Assembly (NCBI RefSeq): GCF_029784165.1
Contig: NC_073696.1
Span: forward strand, 236,948,892 to 237,012,891
Length of the DNA: 64,000 bases
Direction of reading: 5' to 3'
DNA from: Wyeomyia smithii
Lineage: Eukaryota > Arthropoda > Insecta > Diptera > Culicidae
In this document: one piece after another, positions 46,701 to 57,812 of the stretch
Layout: each line of letters starts with the position of its first letter
Numbering within the stretch: the first letter of the stretch is position 1
Made by a program: the position numbers and the translations under genes
The notes under the pieces: model-generated
Databases searched by the model: none
What the model was told of the DNA's origin: nothing
Seen by the model: the letters and a program-made list of their open reading frames with translations, nothing else

Positions 46701-46870
46701 CTCTACTCTACTCTACTCTACTCTACTCTACTCTACTCTACTCTGCTCTACTCTACTCTACTCTACTCTACTCTACTCTACTCTACTCTACTCTACTCTA
46801 CTCTACTCTACTCTACTCTACTCTACTCTACTCTACTCTACTCTACTCTACTCTACTCTACTCTACTCTA
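43727..46870. repeat. Giant (CTACT)n pentanucleotide array
   Basis: About 3.1 kb (about 629 units) of CTACT is broken by only six single-base changes: C to T at 43823, 43893, 43953, 44043 and 44063, and A to G at 46745. The plus strand is open in all three frames as an STLLY pentapeptide repeat because CTACT never forms a stop. The minus strand has TAG in every frame. The long reading frames of 1065 and 1098 codons are therefore arithmetic by-products, not genes. The true length may differ from the assembled one. Confidence 0.97.
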
Positions 46871-48546
46871 CATCGCATTTTTTAAAACATCTCGCATCTC
46901 TGACAACAAGAGGTCTGTGGATTAAAATGCATAGCATAGCATAACATAAACAGCTGCACAACTTCGTAGGTGGTGTCAGCAACAATACTCTGTTTACGAG
47001 AACAAATTACCCTCGTTCGTGAGCAGCAACATGAAATTTGGGATCTAATCTCCAGAGGATCTCCAGAGAATTGTTACCGCTCTGACCACGGCCTTGCAAC
47101 TGTTGGGGAACGGAAAAGGAATGTTAGTTCAACATTTACTTAAGAGAACCGCAGAGAGCTCTACGAGCCCTCATAACTGTTACGTGAGATTGGAAATTTT
47201 AGTAAAAAAGGGAGACCCTAGGATACATCTGTTAGATGTTGCGGGTCGATAATTGATTTTTTTATAGGTATGAATTTTAAAAGCTACGAAGAGCTGAAGC
47301 TATTGTGATTTACCGACTTTTTAGTTTAATTTGTATGTTATCAGTTGAATTTTTAAATTATTTATATAGCAATTTTACTGTTTTATGTTTTGTGGTTATG
47401 TTTTTGTGGAATAAATACGTAGAGTTTAGGCTCTTAATAGTTTAGTTATACGCTTATTTTTTATCCACCGGTTTGACGTAACTTTCATTAGTAGCAAATC
47501 AGTTTTTAGTCGGCCAGCCTAAAGGGGCTTCACCTCTTAGTTGAACATTGTCAAATAAGACCTACGCGAACAAAGTCCAATGTTCTCCGAAACATAAGCC
47601 CGAAACTCTAAAAATATGTGCTAAGTGACGCATTCGTATGAACAATACATCCTCTGTTTATTCACAAACATTTTAATAAATAATTAGTTTATTTTTCTTC
47701 TACCCTCAACCAAAAATACATACGACACAGATCTGAATGAATTTTCCTCTCCACGTCGACGATCAAAGCAAAACAATACAACGCCGCCTACATGTCAAAA
47801 AACAATTGCAGTTGAGCATATAGTATGCCAACGCAAACAACTCAAACAAAAAAATTCTGAATAAATAATATCACTTATCTTGCACGAAATCCTCCTAAGG
47901 CTGCATATTCCGATAGTTCTGTTATATGGAACACCAACAGTAGTAATTTTAGTTGATTTCACCATTTATTTTCGCGCAAAACACACTTGTAATGAAGAAA
48001 TTAAGTGGAGATAAAAATGCGCACAAACAATCGGCCTTGTTGCCAGTTTCCTTCTCCTGGATTAAAATCCTGTTCAAGCAGTTTACAAATCATAGGAATA
48101 AAATGGATTTTAACAACATTTCATATGTTTTTCCTTTTATACTTTTTTCATCTAAAACACTTTTGTACTTTTTCCATTTCAATATTATGATAAACCGTTT
48201 TTCCTTTTTTTTTTAATATACATTATAAGTCTGGTCACAATCGAAATATTGAAATCTTATTTTGTCTTCTCCTTCCCGAATATTCAATTATTAATTGCAA
48301 TTAAACACGGTTCAACAAATCGTTGTTAATCGAAAATGTGTTTTTAAATATCATGTTTGAATATTAGGTGCGCAATAAATAACAGTTTTTTAAAAAAAGA
48401 TTGGTAACCGTGAAAAGAAGCGTTGCTTAACTAACTTGAGTCCATCCAAAAATAATGTTAGAGGTTGTTGTAATATAGTTCCAACTGAAGGCGAAAGGTT
48501 GACAAAACGAAATCTCATTTTACTACTTCAATTATAAATATGTGGT
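46871..48546. other. AT-rich intergenic sequence
   Basis: A short AGCAT repeat (about 46929-46944) follows the pentanucleotide array. No gene or known repeat was recognised in the rest. Confidence 0.45.
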
Positions 48547-48562
48547 CGTCCTTAAAAGGACG
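48547..48562 (-). terminator. Histone-type 3' stem-loop of the H2A remnant
   Basis: On the minus strand ACCAACC precedes CGTCCTTTTAAGGACG, a 6-bp stem with a 4-base loop, and ACCACA follows. This is the size and shape of the replication-dependent histone 3' end (usual stem GGTCCT/AGGACC). The basal pair is C:G instead of G:C, and the loop is TTTA. It lies about 40 bases after the stop codon of the pseudogene, the expected place. Confidence 0.75.
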
Positions 48563-48600
48563 GTTGGTTTTAGTTTTTACAAAGTTGAAAATTAATAAAG

Positions 48601-48777
48601 TTACGCCTTCTTTCCCGTTTTCTTCGAGAGTAGAACAGCTTCGAGTTTCGGAAAAACACCTCCCAGGGCAATAGAAACCATTACGCAGCAAACGCTGAAT
48701 TCGACCTACCGGGAATTGAAGCCCAGCACGAGGTGAACGGGACTTTGTTTTTACTTGACTTTGCCTTCTTGCCACAT
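48601..48777 (-). pseudogene. Histone H2A pseudogene with internal deletion
   Basis: From an ATG at 48777 the minus strand reads a short GKVK-containing start, shifts frame, and then gives KTKSRSPRAGLQFPVGRIQR, the N-terminal tail and first helix of H2A. After LLRNG it jumps to VSIALGGVFPKLEAVLL, the C-terminal VTIAQGGVLP region, and ends SKKTGKKA with a stop at 48601. About 65 codons of the histone fold are missing, so no functional H2A can be made. The retained stem-loop downstream shows descent from a replication-dependent histone gene. No poly-A tract is seen, so a DNA-level duplication from a histone cluster is as likely as retroposition. Confidence 0.88.
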
Positions 48778-49059
48778 GGATTTGCATTGTAATCTGCAAA
48801 TTCAACTGAAGAAAATAGCGTTGTGACGATGGAAAACCCCGTGTGTTTGTCTAAAATGCCTACGAATAGAACTTACGCAACAACTAGGCGGTGCGGTGTA
48901 GGTGGTAGAATGAAAGAATTCGAAGAAGGGGACGAACTGCGCTGCACACTGTTTGTAGGATTGACCGCAAGATTCTACGCTTAGAAGCACCAAAAGCTCG
49001 TCGATCAACTGCTTTCAATGTTCTTGCTTCATGGCCATGGAGGGCCACCGGAAAAATCC

Positions 49060-49621
49060 AGTTTTATAGAGTGATAGTTTTGTATGGGTTTGCAGGCTGC
49101 GGGACCTCAGTGAATCAGCTGGTAACGCAAGCCGTAGAAGGCCCTGTTTACGGGCGGTATTCGCCTCTTTAACTGACGGCTAACCTCATTGCCGCACGTT
49201 ACCAATGTATGCGGGTAAATGAATTCGTCGACTACTTCAAATGATTCTCCATTTATCACCATCACCAGCATCCGACGGACTACGGCGCTTTAACCAGCCA
49301 CCATGTACTTCGTTTCGGCAAAGTTGGCAAATCAAGGAGCATGTGATGATACTTCGTCATGATGGTGCCGCTCCTCTGCACGCCAGCCCACTGTACCAAT
49401 GTAATGCTTAACAATAAGTTTGGCAGCCTGTCACCCTGCTTCAAAACATCTAACTTCACGAAAGCATCCTATATCTCACCGACTACCCTGACGCTGGAAC
49501 CATCGCAGGTGGCACGAATCAGTCTAATTAGTTTTGCTGGAAAATCATTCTCGCGCATTATCTGCCATAACTCATTTCTCTTAACTGAGTCGCACGCTGC
49601 CCTGAAGTCTATAAACAAATG
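49060..49621 (-). pseudogene. RTE-clade LINE reverse transcriptase, 3' part
   Basis: On the minus strand from 49621: FIDFRAACDSVKRNELWQIM (motif A region) and FPAKLIRLIRATCDGSSVRV, then LKQGDRLPNLL (motif B). A shortened block follows in which GFA jumps to ETKYMVAG, so the FADD box is deleted. Next come VINGESFEVVDEFIY, TLVTCGNEVSR and NRAFYGLRYQL. These are characteristic of RTE elements such as mosquito JAM. Frameshifts and the lost FADD box make it dead. The 5' neighbour of this coding segment is now 2.6 kb away at 52193, because a DNA element inserted at 49622-52192. Confidence 0.88.
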
Positions 49622-52192
49622 GGTAATTCCATACGAAGTGTACATGCCACTTGGACACGACCATCACGGATTTGGCTCAAAGCTGGGGGAATTATTCATC
49701 TAAATTCACTATGAAAAAATCCCAATTTTGGTGTCGATTGGAATACCCCCCGCTCTGTGGGACCCCTCTCATTGTGACAAAGTCAGGCAATTTTTGTTCA
49801 AAATTCCGTTTTTCTTTTTCTTACAATTCATAGATGTAGGACGTCCGCAAAATACCGATAGATGATTTTTAAAGGAAATAAACCAAGGAATCCAAAAATA
49901 TATAATTTTTGACTGGAAGTGTTGCCAGATAGATTATTTTTGTATTTGAAAACAAAATTTTCATTTTTCGGCAAATGCAGCCATTTTTATTTTAAATTTG
50001 ATAATTTCATCGTGTTCCTTGGAAAATTTCACGTAAGAAACAACTATCATCCCGAGGTAATATGAGCCAATCTTGAGATATAACATTTTTACGAAAATAG
50101 TTGTAAATTTCGTAATTAATTTATTTTATAGTTCATAGCTGTAAGACATCCGAAAAATAGTGATGAGTGAATTTTGAAGAAAATAAACCAAGGAATCAGG
50201 TTAGCATTTTTACGAAAAACTAGTTACGAAATTTAAAACCATTTTTGTAAAAATGCTATATCTCAAGATTGGCTCATATTACCACGGGGTGATAAGTGTT
50301 TCTTATGTAAAATTTTCCGAGAAACACGATGAAACCTTCAAATTTAAAAATAAACTCAGCTACATTTGCCGAAATATGCAAATTTAGTTTTAAAATAGAA
50401 AAATAATCTATCTGGCAACACTTCCGGTCAAAAATAATATTTTTTCGGGATTCCTTGGTTTATTTTCTTCAAAATTCACTCATCACTATTTTTCGGGTGT
50501 CTTACGGCTATAAACTATAAAATAAATTAATTACGAAATTTACAACTATTTTCATAAAAATGTTATATCTCGAGATTGGCTCAGTCGGTTCTAACATTTA
50601 TCGTACGATATGCCAGTCCGAGTGAACCAATTCAGAGAGTCGCTGAGATAATTCATTCTCTCTCAGAGATGGAATTTCCAATAGCTCTATAAACCGATGA
50701 TTCACTCTTCGCTGATAGAATCCAAGTGTCGAAACAAAAGAGAAGAATCGCGAGACGATAATTTTCGGAAAAGAGAAGCGATCGCTTGAACAACTATCCC
50801 CCTTACTTCCTGAGTCGCAAGTGTTGACAGTAAAATAGGTTTTTCTTCGTTTAACAAAATGTTACTTGCTGTTGTTATTGTCAACTCAATGTTCCTTTGT
50901 TCGTCGGTTTTATTTGCATCGAAGGTTTGTTCGCTGATGTATGTTGGCCGATATTGGAGTTTTCTTTAAACAAGCACATTTTGGAAAAATTCCGCAAATA
51001 TAAATAGATCCGAAAAAAGTTTGCAAGGTATGCAAAAAGTAACAACACATATTTGCCATTTGAAAAAACAAAATCGGCCACGGACTGTGAAAATCTGCAT
51101 TTCACAGACAATTCTGTAAATCTGGTATCCCTGTTTTGTGCTGCCATTTAGTTGGTCTAACGCTTGCAGTTTTTTCTTTCTCTGAGTTTTTGGTTTGCGA
51201 TACAATTTTACGATTATCGGGACACTCTCACTCACAAGGTGATTCAAACTAAAGATTTTCGTTCCTTGGCTCGATCGGATCGGGAGACGATAATGAATTA
51301 CCGATTGAAACCGATGAGAGAATCGAGAAAGCGTATGAACAAGCGACGATAAACTCGCATACAGTTAACAGGCTATAAAGTTCACGGAGTATTCTTTCGG
51401 CAGTTTATTTGTCACACAAGTTCTCTTCTCGAGAGACGACAAAAACACCGCGTATTATGCGTGATCAGAATCCAATAGGATTCTCTCATGATAATTCTCT
51501 GATACGATTTTAACCATGCTTGCTGGCAACACTTCCAGTCAAAAATTATATTTTTTTGGATTCCTTTTTTTTTCTCGCTTGTTTTCCGTCGGTCTAGTTC
51601 CGCCACTGTTGTGGCCAATCACCGACGCCCAGGGAGGCGACTCCACACCCAGGACCCTAACTCACGACCCGGTTATTAACGGACCGGCGGCTTTACTTCC
51701 TCATGCGATGGAAGGCGTGATCCCAGAGATTTTTCGCCTCAGAAAATCTCCCGGTGTCGGCTAGGATTGAATCTAGACCAGTTGGGTTGGTTGTGAGTGG
51801 ATCACGCCACCTCACAACCATCGACACCTATGTCGGCGGTGGGATTCGAACCCAGGCGTCGAGCGTGGTTGGCGGAGACGTTACCAACCACACTAGGCCC
51901 CCGCTTTTTTTGGATTCCTTGGTTTATTTCCTTTAAAAATCATCTATCAGTATTTTGCGGACGTCCTACATCTATGAATTGTAAGAAAAAGAAAAACGGA
52001 ATTTTGAACAAAAATTGCCTGACTTTGTCACAAAGAGGGGGGTCCCACAGAGCGGGGGGTATTCCAAACGACACCAAAATTGGGATTTTTTCATAGTGAA
52101 CCTAGATGAATGTTTCCCCCAGCTTTGAGCCAAATCCGTGATGGTCGTGTCCAAGTTTATTCTTTTCCGTGGACACTTCGTATGGAATGACC
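49622..52192. mobile_element. Inverted-repeat DNA element inserted in the RTE LINE
   Basis: Terminal repeats GGTAATTCCATACGAAGTG and, from the right, GGTCATTCCATACGAAGTG are flanked by a perfect CAAATG duplication (49616-49621 and 52193-52198). The outer arms, 49622 to about 49935 and about 51523-52192 (minus a SINE), pair over about 310 bp, including CGGATTTGGCTCAAAGCTGG. A second, inner inverted pair joins about 49860-50200 with about 50245-50590, sharing AACCAAGGAATC and ATCTCRAGATTGGCTCA. The part at 50600-51520 does not pair and may be internal sequence or another insertion. There is no transposase frame. Confidence 0.8.
51567..51904 (-). mobile_element. tRNA-type SINE, third family, with poly-A tail
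   Basis: On the minus strand it starts GCGGGGGCCTAGTGTGGTTG and carries a B-box-like GGGTTCGAATCCCACC. The body includes GACACCGGGAGATTTTCTGAGG, and it ends in an A run. A perfect 16-bp target duplication TTTTTTTGGATTCCTT lies at 51551-51566 and 51905-51920. It is about 95 percent alike by eye to 53934-54273. Frames within it are shadows. Confidence 0.85.
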
Positions 52193-52198
52193 CAAATG

Positions 52199-52249
52199 GT
52201 GAGTCTGCAAGTTGCATTTTCGCAATTTATCGTGGATTTGTCTCAAGGT
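52199..52249 (-). pseudogene. RTE LINE reverse transcriptase, middle scrap
   Basis: The minus strand reads LRQIHDKLRKCNLQTHHL, which in RTE elements directly precedes the FIDFKAAYDS block found at 49621. It is bounded by the DNA element on one side and a SINE on the other. Confidence 0.85.
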
Positions 52250-52517
52250 GTGGTGTGGTCCCCGTGGCTCTGTGGTTAGCGATGTCGGTCGGCTAGCTCT
52301 CCCACACGGTTGTGGTCGGGTTCGATTCCCGATCGAGTCAAGGAACTTTTCGAGCTGGAAATTTTCTCGACTCAGCACTGGGGCACGGTGTATCGTTGTA
52401 CTTATCCTACACAAGCAAAATGTGCCAAAAACAATATCGATAACGAATTCTCTCAACTAATTTAGTTAATCGAGACCGCTATTAGCCCCAAGGCTAAGCG
52501 TGCGATATTGTTTATTG
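52250..52517 (+). mobile_element. tRNA-derived SINE, Feilai-like, full length
   Basis: A 268-bp unit has a GTGGTCCCCGTGGCTCTGTGG head and a B box GGTTCGATTCCCG. The body includes GGGGCACGGTGTATCGTTG and the tail GCGATATTGTTTATTG. A perfect 12-bp target duplication TTGTCTCAAGGT lies at 52238-52249 and 52518-52529. It interrupts the RTE reverse-transcriptase frame, which gives an independent check of both ends. Confidence 0.92.
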
Positions 52518-52529
52518 TTGTCTCAAGGT

Positions 52530-52710
52530 AAACATTTGATTCATGTTGTAGCTTCCCTCTTCTAAAACCACATTGGTATTTGCCAACAAAGGTTTTCTGC
52601 AACGGCCTCAGTCGATTTAACAGGGTGCCCCGATGAAGTAGAAGAGTTATACCCCGATAGTTACTTCAGTCCAGGCGGAGGGAACGCTCTTTTTCCCTTG
52701 GGTTGGACAT
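52530..52710 (-). pseudogene. RTE LINE reverse transcriptase, 5' part
   Basis: The minus strand recovers a KKGD-like block near 52700, then TIGV for the NYRGI site. LNRLRPLQKTFVGKYQCGFR and GKLQHESNVYLET follow, the RTE blocks before motif A. They lead into the scrap at 52249 once the SINE is removed. Several frameshifts are present. Confidence 0.8.
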
Positions 52711-53933
52711 ATGTTACCTGAATTATGTAGGTACAAACCACATGCAGAATATTTTTGCAATCGTCACCAGCTCAGCTGTGATGTGCCGCTTACTGCAGTG
52801 CCGAACGAGCCAGTTTCCAGTAAGACTGAACCATCCTCATGCCTCATCCTCAAACGGTTATACAATGAAGAATAAAATTCTGCATGCTAGCATTCATACG
52901 TGAGAGTTATAATTCAGGGGAATGTGTCGTTGTGCGCTCGAGCAAGAAAAACAACAACAACAACAATGAACCGCTTAAACAGTGCAGGGAAAGAAAGGGG
53001 TGGAAATTGGTTGTTTAGTTCGATTTACCCTGACACTGGCAATTTCGCTTCATATTCGACCTTGTTTTCAGCTCTGATTGGTCGATACATACAAATACAC
53101 TCATACACTTTTCAATAGTACAATAGTTAGCGTCACATTATCACAATTTACCGCATTTCGATGGACGCATAGCTAATTTTACAATAAATTTCTGTAAGAA
53201 TTGTAAACGGACTGAGTTTTATATAAGCATTTCAAAAGTGGACAATTTCGTGACGCTTTTCGGGCTTTAAATAGGGGTACATATTTAAAGCTGCCGTGAG
53301 ACATAGTTCTACGTCAAAAAGGTTAACCGAAAAAGTAGGCCTTAAACTCCTGGATTTTGATCAATATTGACAATTTTAATGATGGAAACGAAAACTTTGA
53401 TTGTCTAGCTGTCTTATGAACATAAGAAATACCGTTAATCGCAAAGAAATCACACAGAAATCACCATTCGAAACAAATCGACCTATATTGCAGCCATTCA
53501 GGAGCCACTTCGGGCGCTACAAAAAAACGCCTGCAAAACAGATGGAAACTGCTAAAAATTGGTTCGGGGTGATTGGAATAGTGTCCCTCGATTGGTAACT
53601 TTAATTGATGATTGTTAAAGTTTGCTAACTTAGTTTTACAATCTGAAAACAAGTTCTGACAGAGAATAAGATAGAAAACAGATTGATATACTTCGGTTTG
53701 AATTTCACCCAACACATTTCGAGTATTTCGTCTGAATACACAGGCGGTTCCTAAAGCTGCTTAGAATATGTTCCCTACCCTATATTCTGGGTGCAGTTTT
53801 TTTTCCTGGTACTACTGTTCAATTAGGGGTTTTGAGCTACAAGACAGATTTCTAAAATATTTGAAAATATCACGAGTCTATAACTTAACATATTCGATAT
53901 AGTGAAAATTTCACTGATAACTGCACAACTAGA
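52711..53933. other. Intergenic sequence with a solitary repeat end
   Basis: A GTTCTACGTCAAAAAGG end of the TGACGTRGGACTAC family lies near 53310. Frames at 52703-53118 and 53401-53715 are unrecognised. No gene is supported. Confidence 0.45.
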
Positions 53934-54273
53934 GCGGGGACCTAGTGTGGTTGGTAACGTCTCCGCCAACCACGCTCGACGCCTGGGTTCGAAACCCACC
54001 GCCGACATAGGTGTCGATGGTTGTGAGGTGGCGTGATCCACTCACAACCAACCCAACTGGTCTAGATTCAATCCTAGCCGACACCGGGAGATTTTCTGAG
54101 GCGAAAAATCTCTGGGATCACGCCTTCCATCGCATGAGGAAGTAAAGCCGCCGGTCCGTTAATAAACGGGTCGTGAGTTAGGGTCCTGGGTGTGGAGTCG
54201 CCTCCCTGGGCGTCGGTGATTGGCCACAACAGTAGCGGAACTAGACTGACGGAAAATAAGCGAGAATAAAAAA
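53934..54273 (+). mobile_element. tRNA-type SINE, third family, second copy
   Basis: GCGGGGACCTAGTGTGGTTGG starts it. The B-box-like sequence is GGGTTCGAAACCCACC, and it ends AAGCGAGAATAAAAAA. A perfect 15-bp target duplication AACTGCACAACTAGA lies at 53919-53933 and 54274-54288. It is in opposite orientation to 51567-51904, 2 kb away. Confidence 0.9.
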
Positions 54274-54288
54274 AACTGCACAACTAGA

Positions 54289-55684
54289 CCTAGTAATAAT
54301 AAAGTTTGCTAGTTCAATTAATTTACTGTAACGGTTCATTAAAGTTTAATTTATTCAACTTCATCTTATTATTACCTCTTAAAATCGAATACCTTTTGAG
54401 CGCAGCCCATTGGTTGGCAGACAATCGTCTCCAAAGACTCCAGCCGATAACCACGTTGGATAAATAAACAAGTGGACCGCATTAGTCACCAATCTAACAT
54501 CTCGAAATCACCATCATCACCCGCGGGTGTCGAAACGAAACGTTTTTGGACAAAACAAACAATCGATTCCTACGTTCCTACGCACCGTTCGAACACCTCG
54601 ACCACACACAAACAGTGGGTCTGCTTTCGACATGGAAACCAACAACACGGCCCGGCTCCCATCCCCAGCCGACATTTTGAAGAGGTTGTGGTCTGGTGAC
54701 CACTGACTGACCAAAAACAAAGCAGCACGCCCCATCCGGCAAGCAAACATTCGTATGCATGCGCTTGCCTGGCCACTTCGGAGCTGTTGTGCCTCGTAAG
54801 TGGTGTGTGGGTTTGTCTCCGTTTTTCCGTCCAAAATACAGTGGTTCTGACTGTTGCCGAAGTTGACGGACAAAAATAGGCCGTATTTACGAACTAGTTC
54901 TACTAGCAGATTCTCCAGCACACCACTGGCTTAGCGATAGAGCGGGTTGACTTTATGACTAATGCAAGAGCTCAGAAACGATCGATGATTGTTCATTCAC
55001 GACCACTAAAGTGCTGTCCGAACATCAAACACTAGAGTAACTACAATACTTCAAGCACTTGGACCTCACTTTGCCAATAGTGTGGATTTTTTTTCGTCAC
55101 CCATTCCGATCGTGATTAATTGTTCGTTTCGCTAGACAACACGCTGAAGTAGTCGGAATAGGGGTCATCCAACATGGGCAGGTCAGCCGTGCATGCTTGG
55201 GCCAATTTTCAATTAGTCAATTTAGGTACGAACTTCGAGCGCCATTCTCGGAGTGACTGTTCCATTCACTATCATCATCGTGTTGTGCAGTTGTTTAATG
55301 GACACTCGCGCTGCTACCGACTGGCGCCAGCAAGCGGTGCGACCTGCGCGAAATACAAAGAATCAGGCGCCACCCAACCCACCGCAGACGGGGGACAGCA
55401 GAACTGCCGGCCACAAATTGGCTGCTCTGCTGAGGTGGATATTATTATTTTTATTATCATTATTGTTGTTATTGGAGTGTACGATGGCGATGTGTGAAAT
55501 GCATCCAACATAATAATGAGGCTTGCCGTTGTGCACTGTACCACGGGGTTGTTTCTGTTTTTTTCCTTTGGTTAATTATTTTTGCGCTCAGTCCAGCGGG
55601 CTGCTTATGGGCTACGCATTACCAGACAGCATTTCCTTAAAAGGGCTCAGATTACAGTGTTGGATGCTGTTGAAAAAATATGTT
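54289..55684. other. Repeat-poor, GC-richer sequence; possible exon at 55226-55434
   Basis: No transposon was recognised. In one frame, 55226-55434, an AG precedes and a GT follows an open stretch with a hydrophobic TVPFTIIIVLCSCLMDTRA segment. There is no ATG at the start of that frame, so it is not called as a gene. Confidence 0.35.
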
Positions 55685-55696
55685 AATTGCACGTTT

Positions 55697-56100
55697 ACTA
55701 GATGGGCTAAAAAGTCTTTCGACTGACTCAAAGATGGCGTTACAAATTAAAAATCTTTGGAGTTCCCCGTTTTTCCACTGCACTCCAGAGTTCAATCTTT
55801 AGTCGGCAAAGTGATTTTTACTTGGTGAGAGTCGTACTAAATGCCTTAAAAACGCAGCAAATTTAGGCCGGTGTTTTTTTTTTTACTCGCAGTATTTTTC
55901 CAAACTATTTATTTATTGGATTGATTATACATTGAAGTCAAAGTGAAACGGCCGCATATGGCGAAAGGAGTGCTCTTCCACCGAGACAATGCTCTCGCTC
56001 AGTTGACAAAAAGAGAATGGTAACTGAAAAAGCCGAAACTTTGGAACTTCGACATATTGATGGTGGCCCCTTTGTTTACTTTTTAACTTAATTATAATTA
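55697..56100 (+). pseudogene. Mariner transposase remnant
   Basis: The frame at about 55935-56019 reads KRPHMAKGVLFHRDNALAQL, matching the mariner block KRP...VLFHQDNAPAH that carries the second catalytic Asp (here HRDNA). TAGATGGGCTAAAAAGTCTT near 55699 resembles a mariner inverted terminal repeat. Most of the transposase is missing and a stop follows at about 56020. The right end is not identified. Confidence 0.6.
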
Positions 56101-57812
56101 TATGCGACATAAGCAATAAAGTTAACTCACATCTGTCGTAGCAGTTAAATCAAACCCCCATAAAATAACTAATTTGTTTTGATTTATATGTTTACTCGTT
56201 CGAGTACAAGCCGTGCATGGCGACGCCAGTGTTGTGTAAATAGCAGTTAAAACATTAGTAACAAAGTTTTGCTCGGACATACAAAATTCCAGACCTGGCT
56301 CAGTATTTTGACTTCAGACAGGTTTTCTTAGGGAAGGCGCTAAAGTGCGTACTGAACTGTCATTACTCGAATGCCGATGCCCCATCCTGGTGCTCAGGTA
56401 TTAAAATAGGTGCCGCACTGTACCGCCAGCAACATGCTTTCTTATCTTGTTACCTTGTACACAGCCTTCTTACGTCGGATGCACACCCGTCCCTCACCCA
56501 GTTACGGTACGGCGACTCAACTGAGCCGAGTATGTCGAAGATTTTTATTGCGTGTAGCACAAGCACGGAATGACCTGGTCTTACAACCCAAGCGTTACCG
56601 CCCTTCATGACGTTCGGTGGCGCCTCACCCAATCGACGCAGACATCAAAGAATCTGTTTTTTTTTTATGGTTATACTTATTGCCTGATAAAAAGCTGCTG
56701 CCGATGTCAGTGGTAATTATTATCATTCCAGTAGGGATCACTTCGACCGCCGATTAACGACCCGCCGCCGCCGTCCGCCACCACCGTCGTTAACATACCG
56801 AATCTGTACAGAGCCAAGCCAAGTGACGCTAATTTACTTATTTCGATGATAAATTCATCTATTAACAGCGCCGCTTCCGACTTACTACCGTTTTGCAATT
56901 TGCAAATTATATCGATTGTCATATAAATATGTTACCTCGGTAGCGACTGGTAGGGAAAATAGGGCATGAGTCCGGTCGAGGCGAACCCAAATTTGCATCG
57001 GAAAACAAGCGAACCGTCCTACGCCTCGGGTAGCACCAGCCAACTGCATAAATCGTCGGCTTTTGCTGCACTGAACTATGGAGCCGATTAGGTAGGTGTC
57101 ACACCGGCTGATGTTTACTTTGTGACTTCGTCAAATGGCAACGGTGTCATAAATCGCTGCTATTAGTGTCTATTGCATTGTAATGAATAGTAATACTTTA
57201 TCTGTTTCCTCCTTGATATTTGTTAGCACTCCACGGCCCGGTGATAGTTTATTAAGTTCATTATTTAGCAAGTATTAATTGTGATTCCGTAAGGCGGCAA
57301 TTTACGAGATGATCACTATGCTGATTAGTTGCATAGAGGGAAAACTTTGTTGTTCTTTTATCTTAGACACAGCACTGGATTCAGTATGTTATACTGCGCT
57401 CTTAATAATGTGACGTGACAGTTCCTTATAACCTAAGTACTAGATGTCTAAAATCTGCAGGTCAATTTGACTGGTATTTGCCATTCACGGCATTGCTTAG
57501 TTGATGATCATATTTAGCCGAAAACACAAAAGGTTCTAGTCAGTAGAGTTCTGGCGCCACGGTTTCTAAGAGACATCACGCGAATGAAATCTTGTCCTAC
57601 ATTAAACCTAGGTTTGGTGGAAACCTTATGGATGATGCTGTGTGTGTAGAACCTCTCCTGTTCTCCTTTGTCCCACGAGGCCTACCAGTTGACAAATGTA
57701 CTCTGACCCACCTTGCACCCACCTTAGACAGAGCGTCCGCGTCGGTTATAACAATGAGAAGAGACTCACACTAAGGTAATCAGGAAAGTTTTTCCGAATG
57801 ATCTCCTTTGAT
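56101..57812. other. Unique-looking intergenic sequence
   Basis: 56700-57120 is GC-richer with CCGCCGCCG and CCACCACCG clusters. No domain is recognisable in frames of 60-71 codons and no transposon is seen. Confidence 0.4.

Noticed and set aside
43648..46944. ORFs of 1098 and 1065 codons encoding (STLLY)n
   Set aside because: CTACT repeats never form a stop on the plus strand, so all three frames stay open. The period is 5 codons in every frame. There is no gene evidence.
48802..49008. Divergent histone H2B gene upstream of the H2A remnant
   Set aside because: No H2B, H3, H4 or H1 motif could be read on either strand between 48780 and 49060.
51754..52096. Several plus and minus ORFs of 60-99 codons at 51.5-52.5 kb
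   Set aside because: They run across SINE, palindrome arm and LINE boundaries, and identical frames recur wherever the repeats recur.
55253..55513. Secreted-protein gene starting at 55253
   Set aside because: The first codon is GTG, not ATG, and a stop lies just upstream in frame. It is kept only as a possible internal exon.
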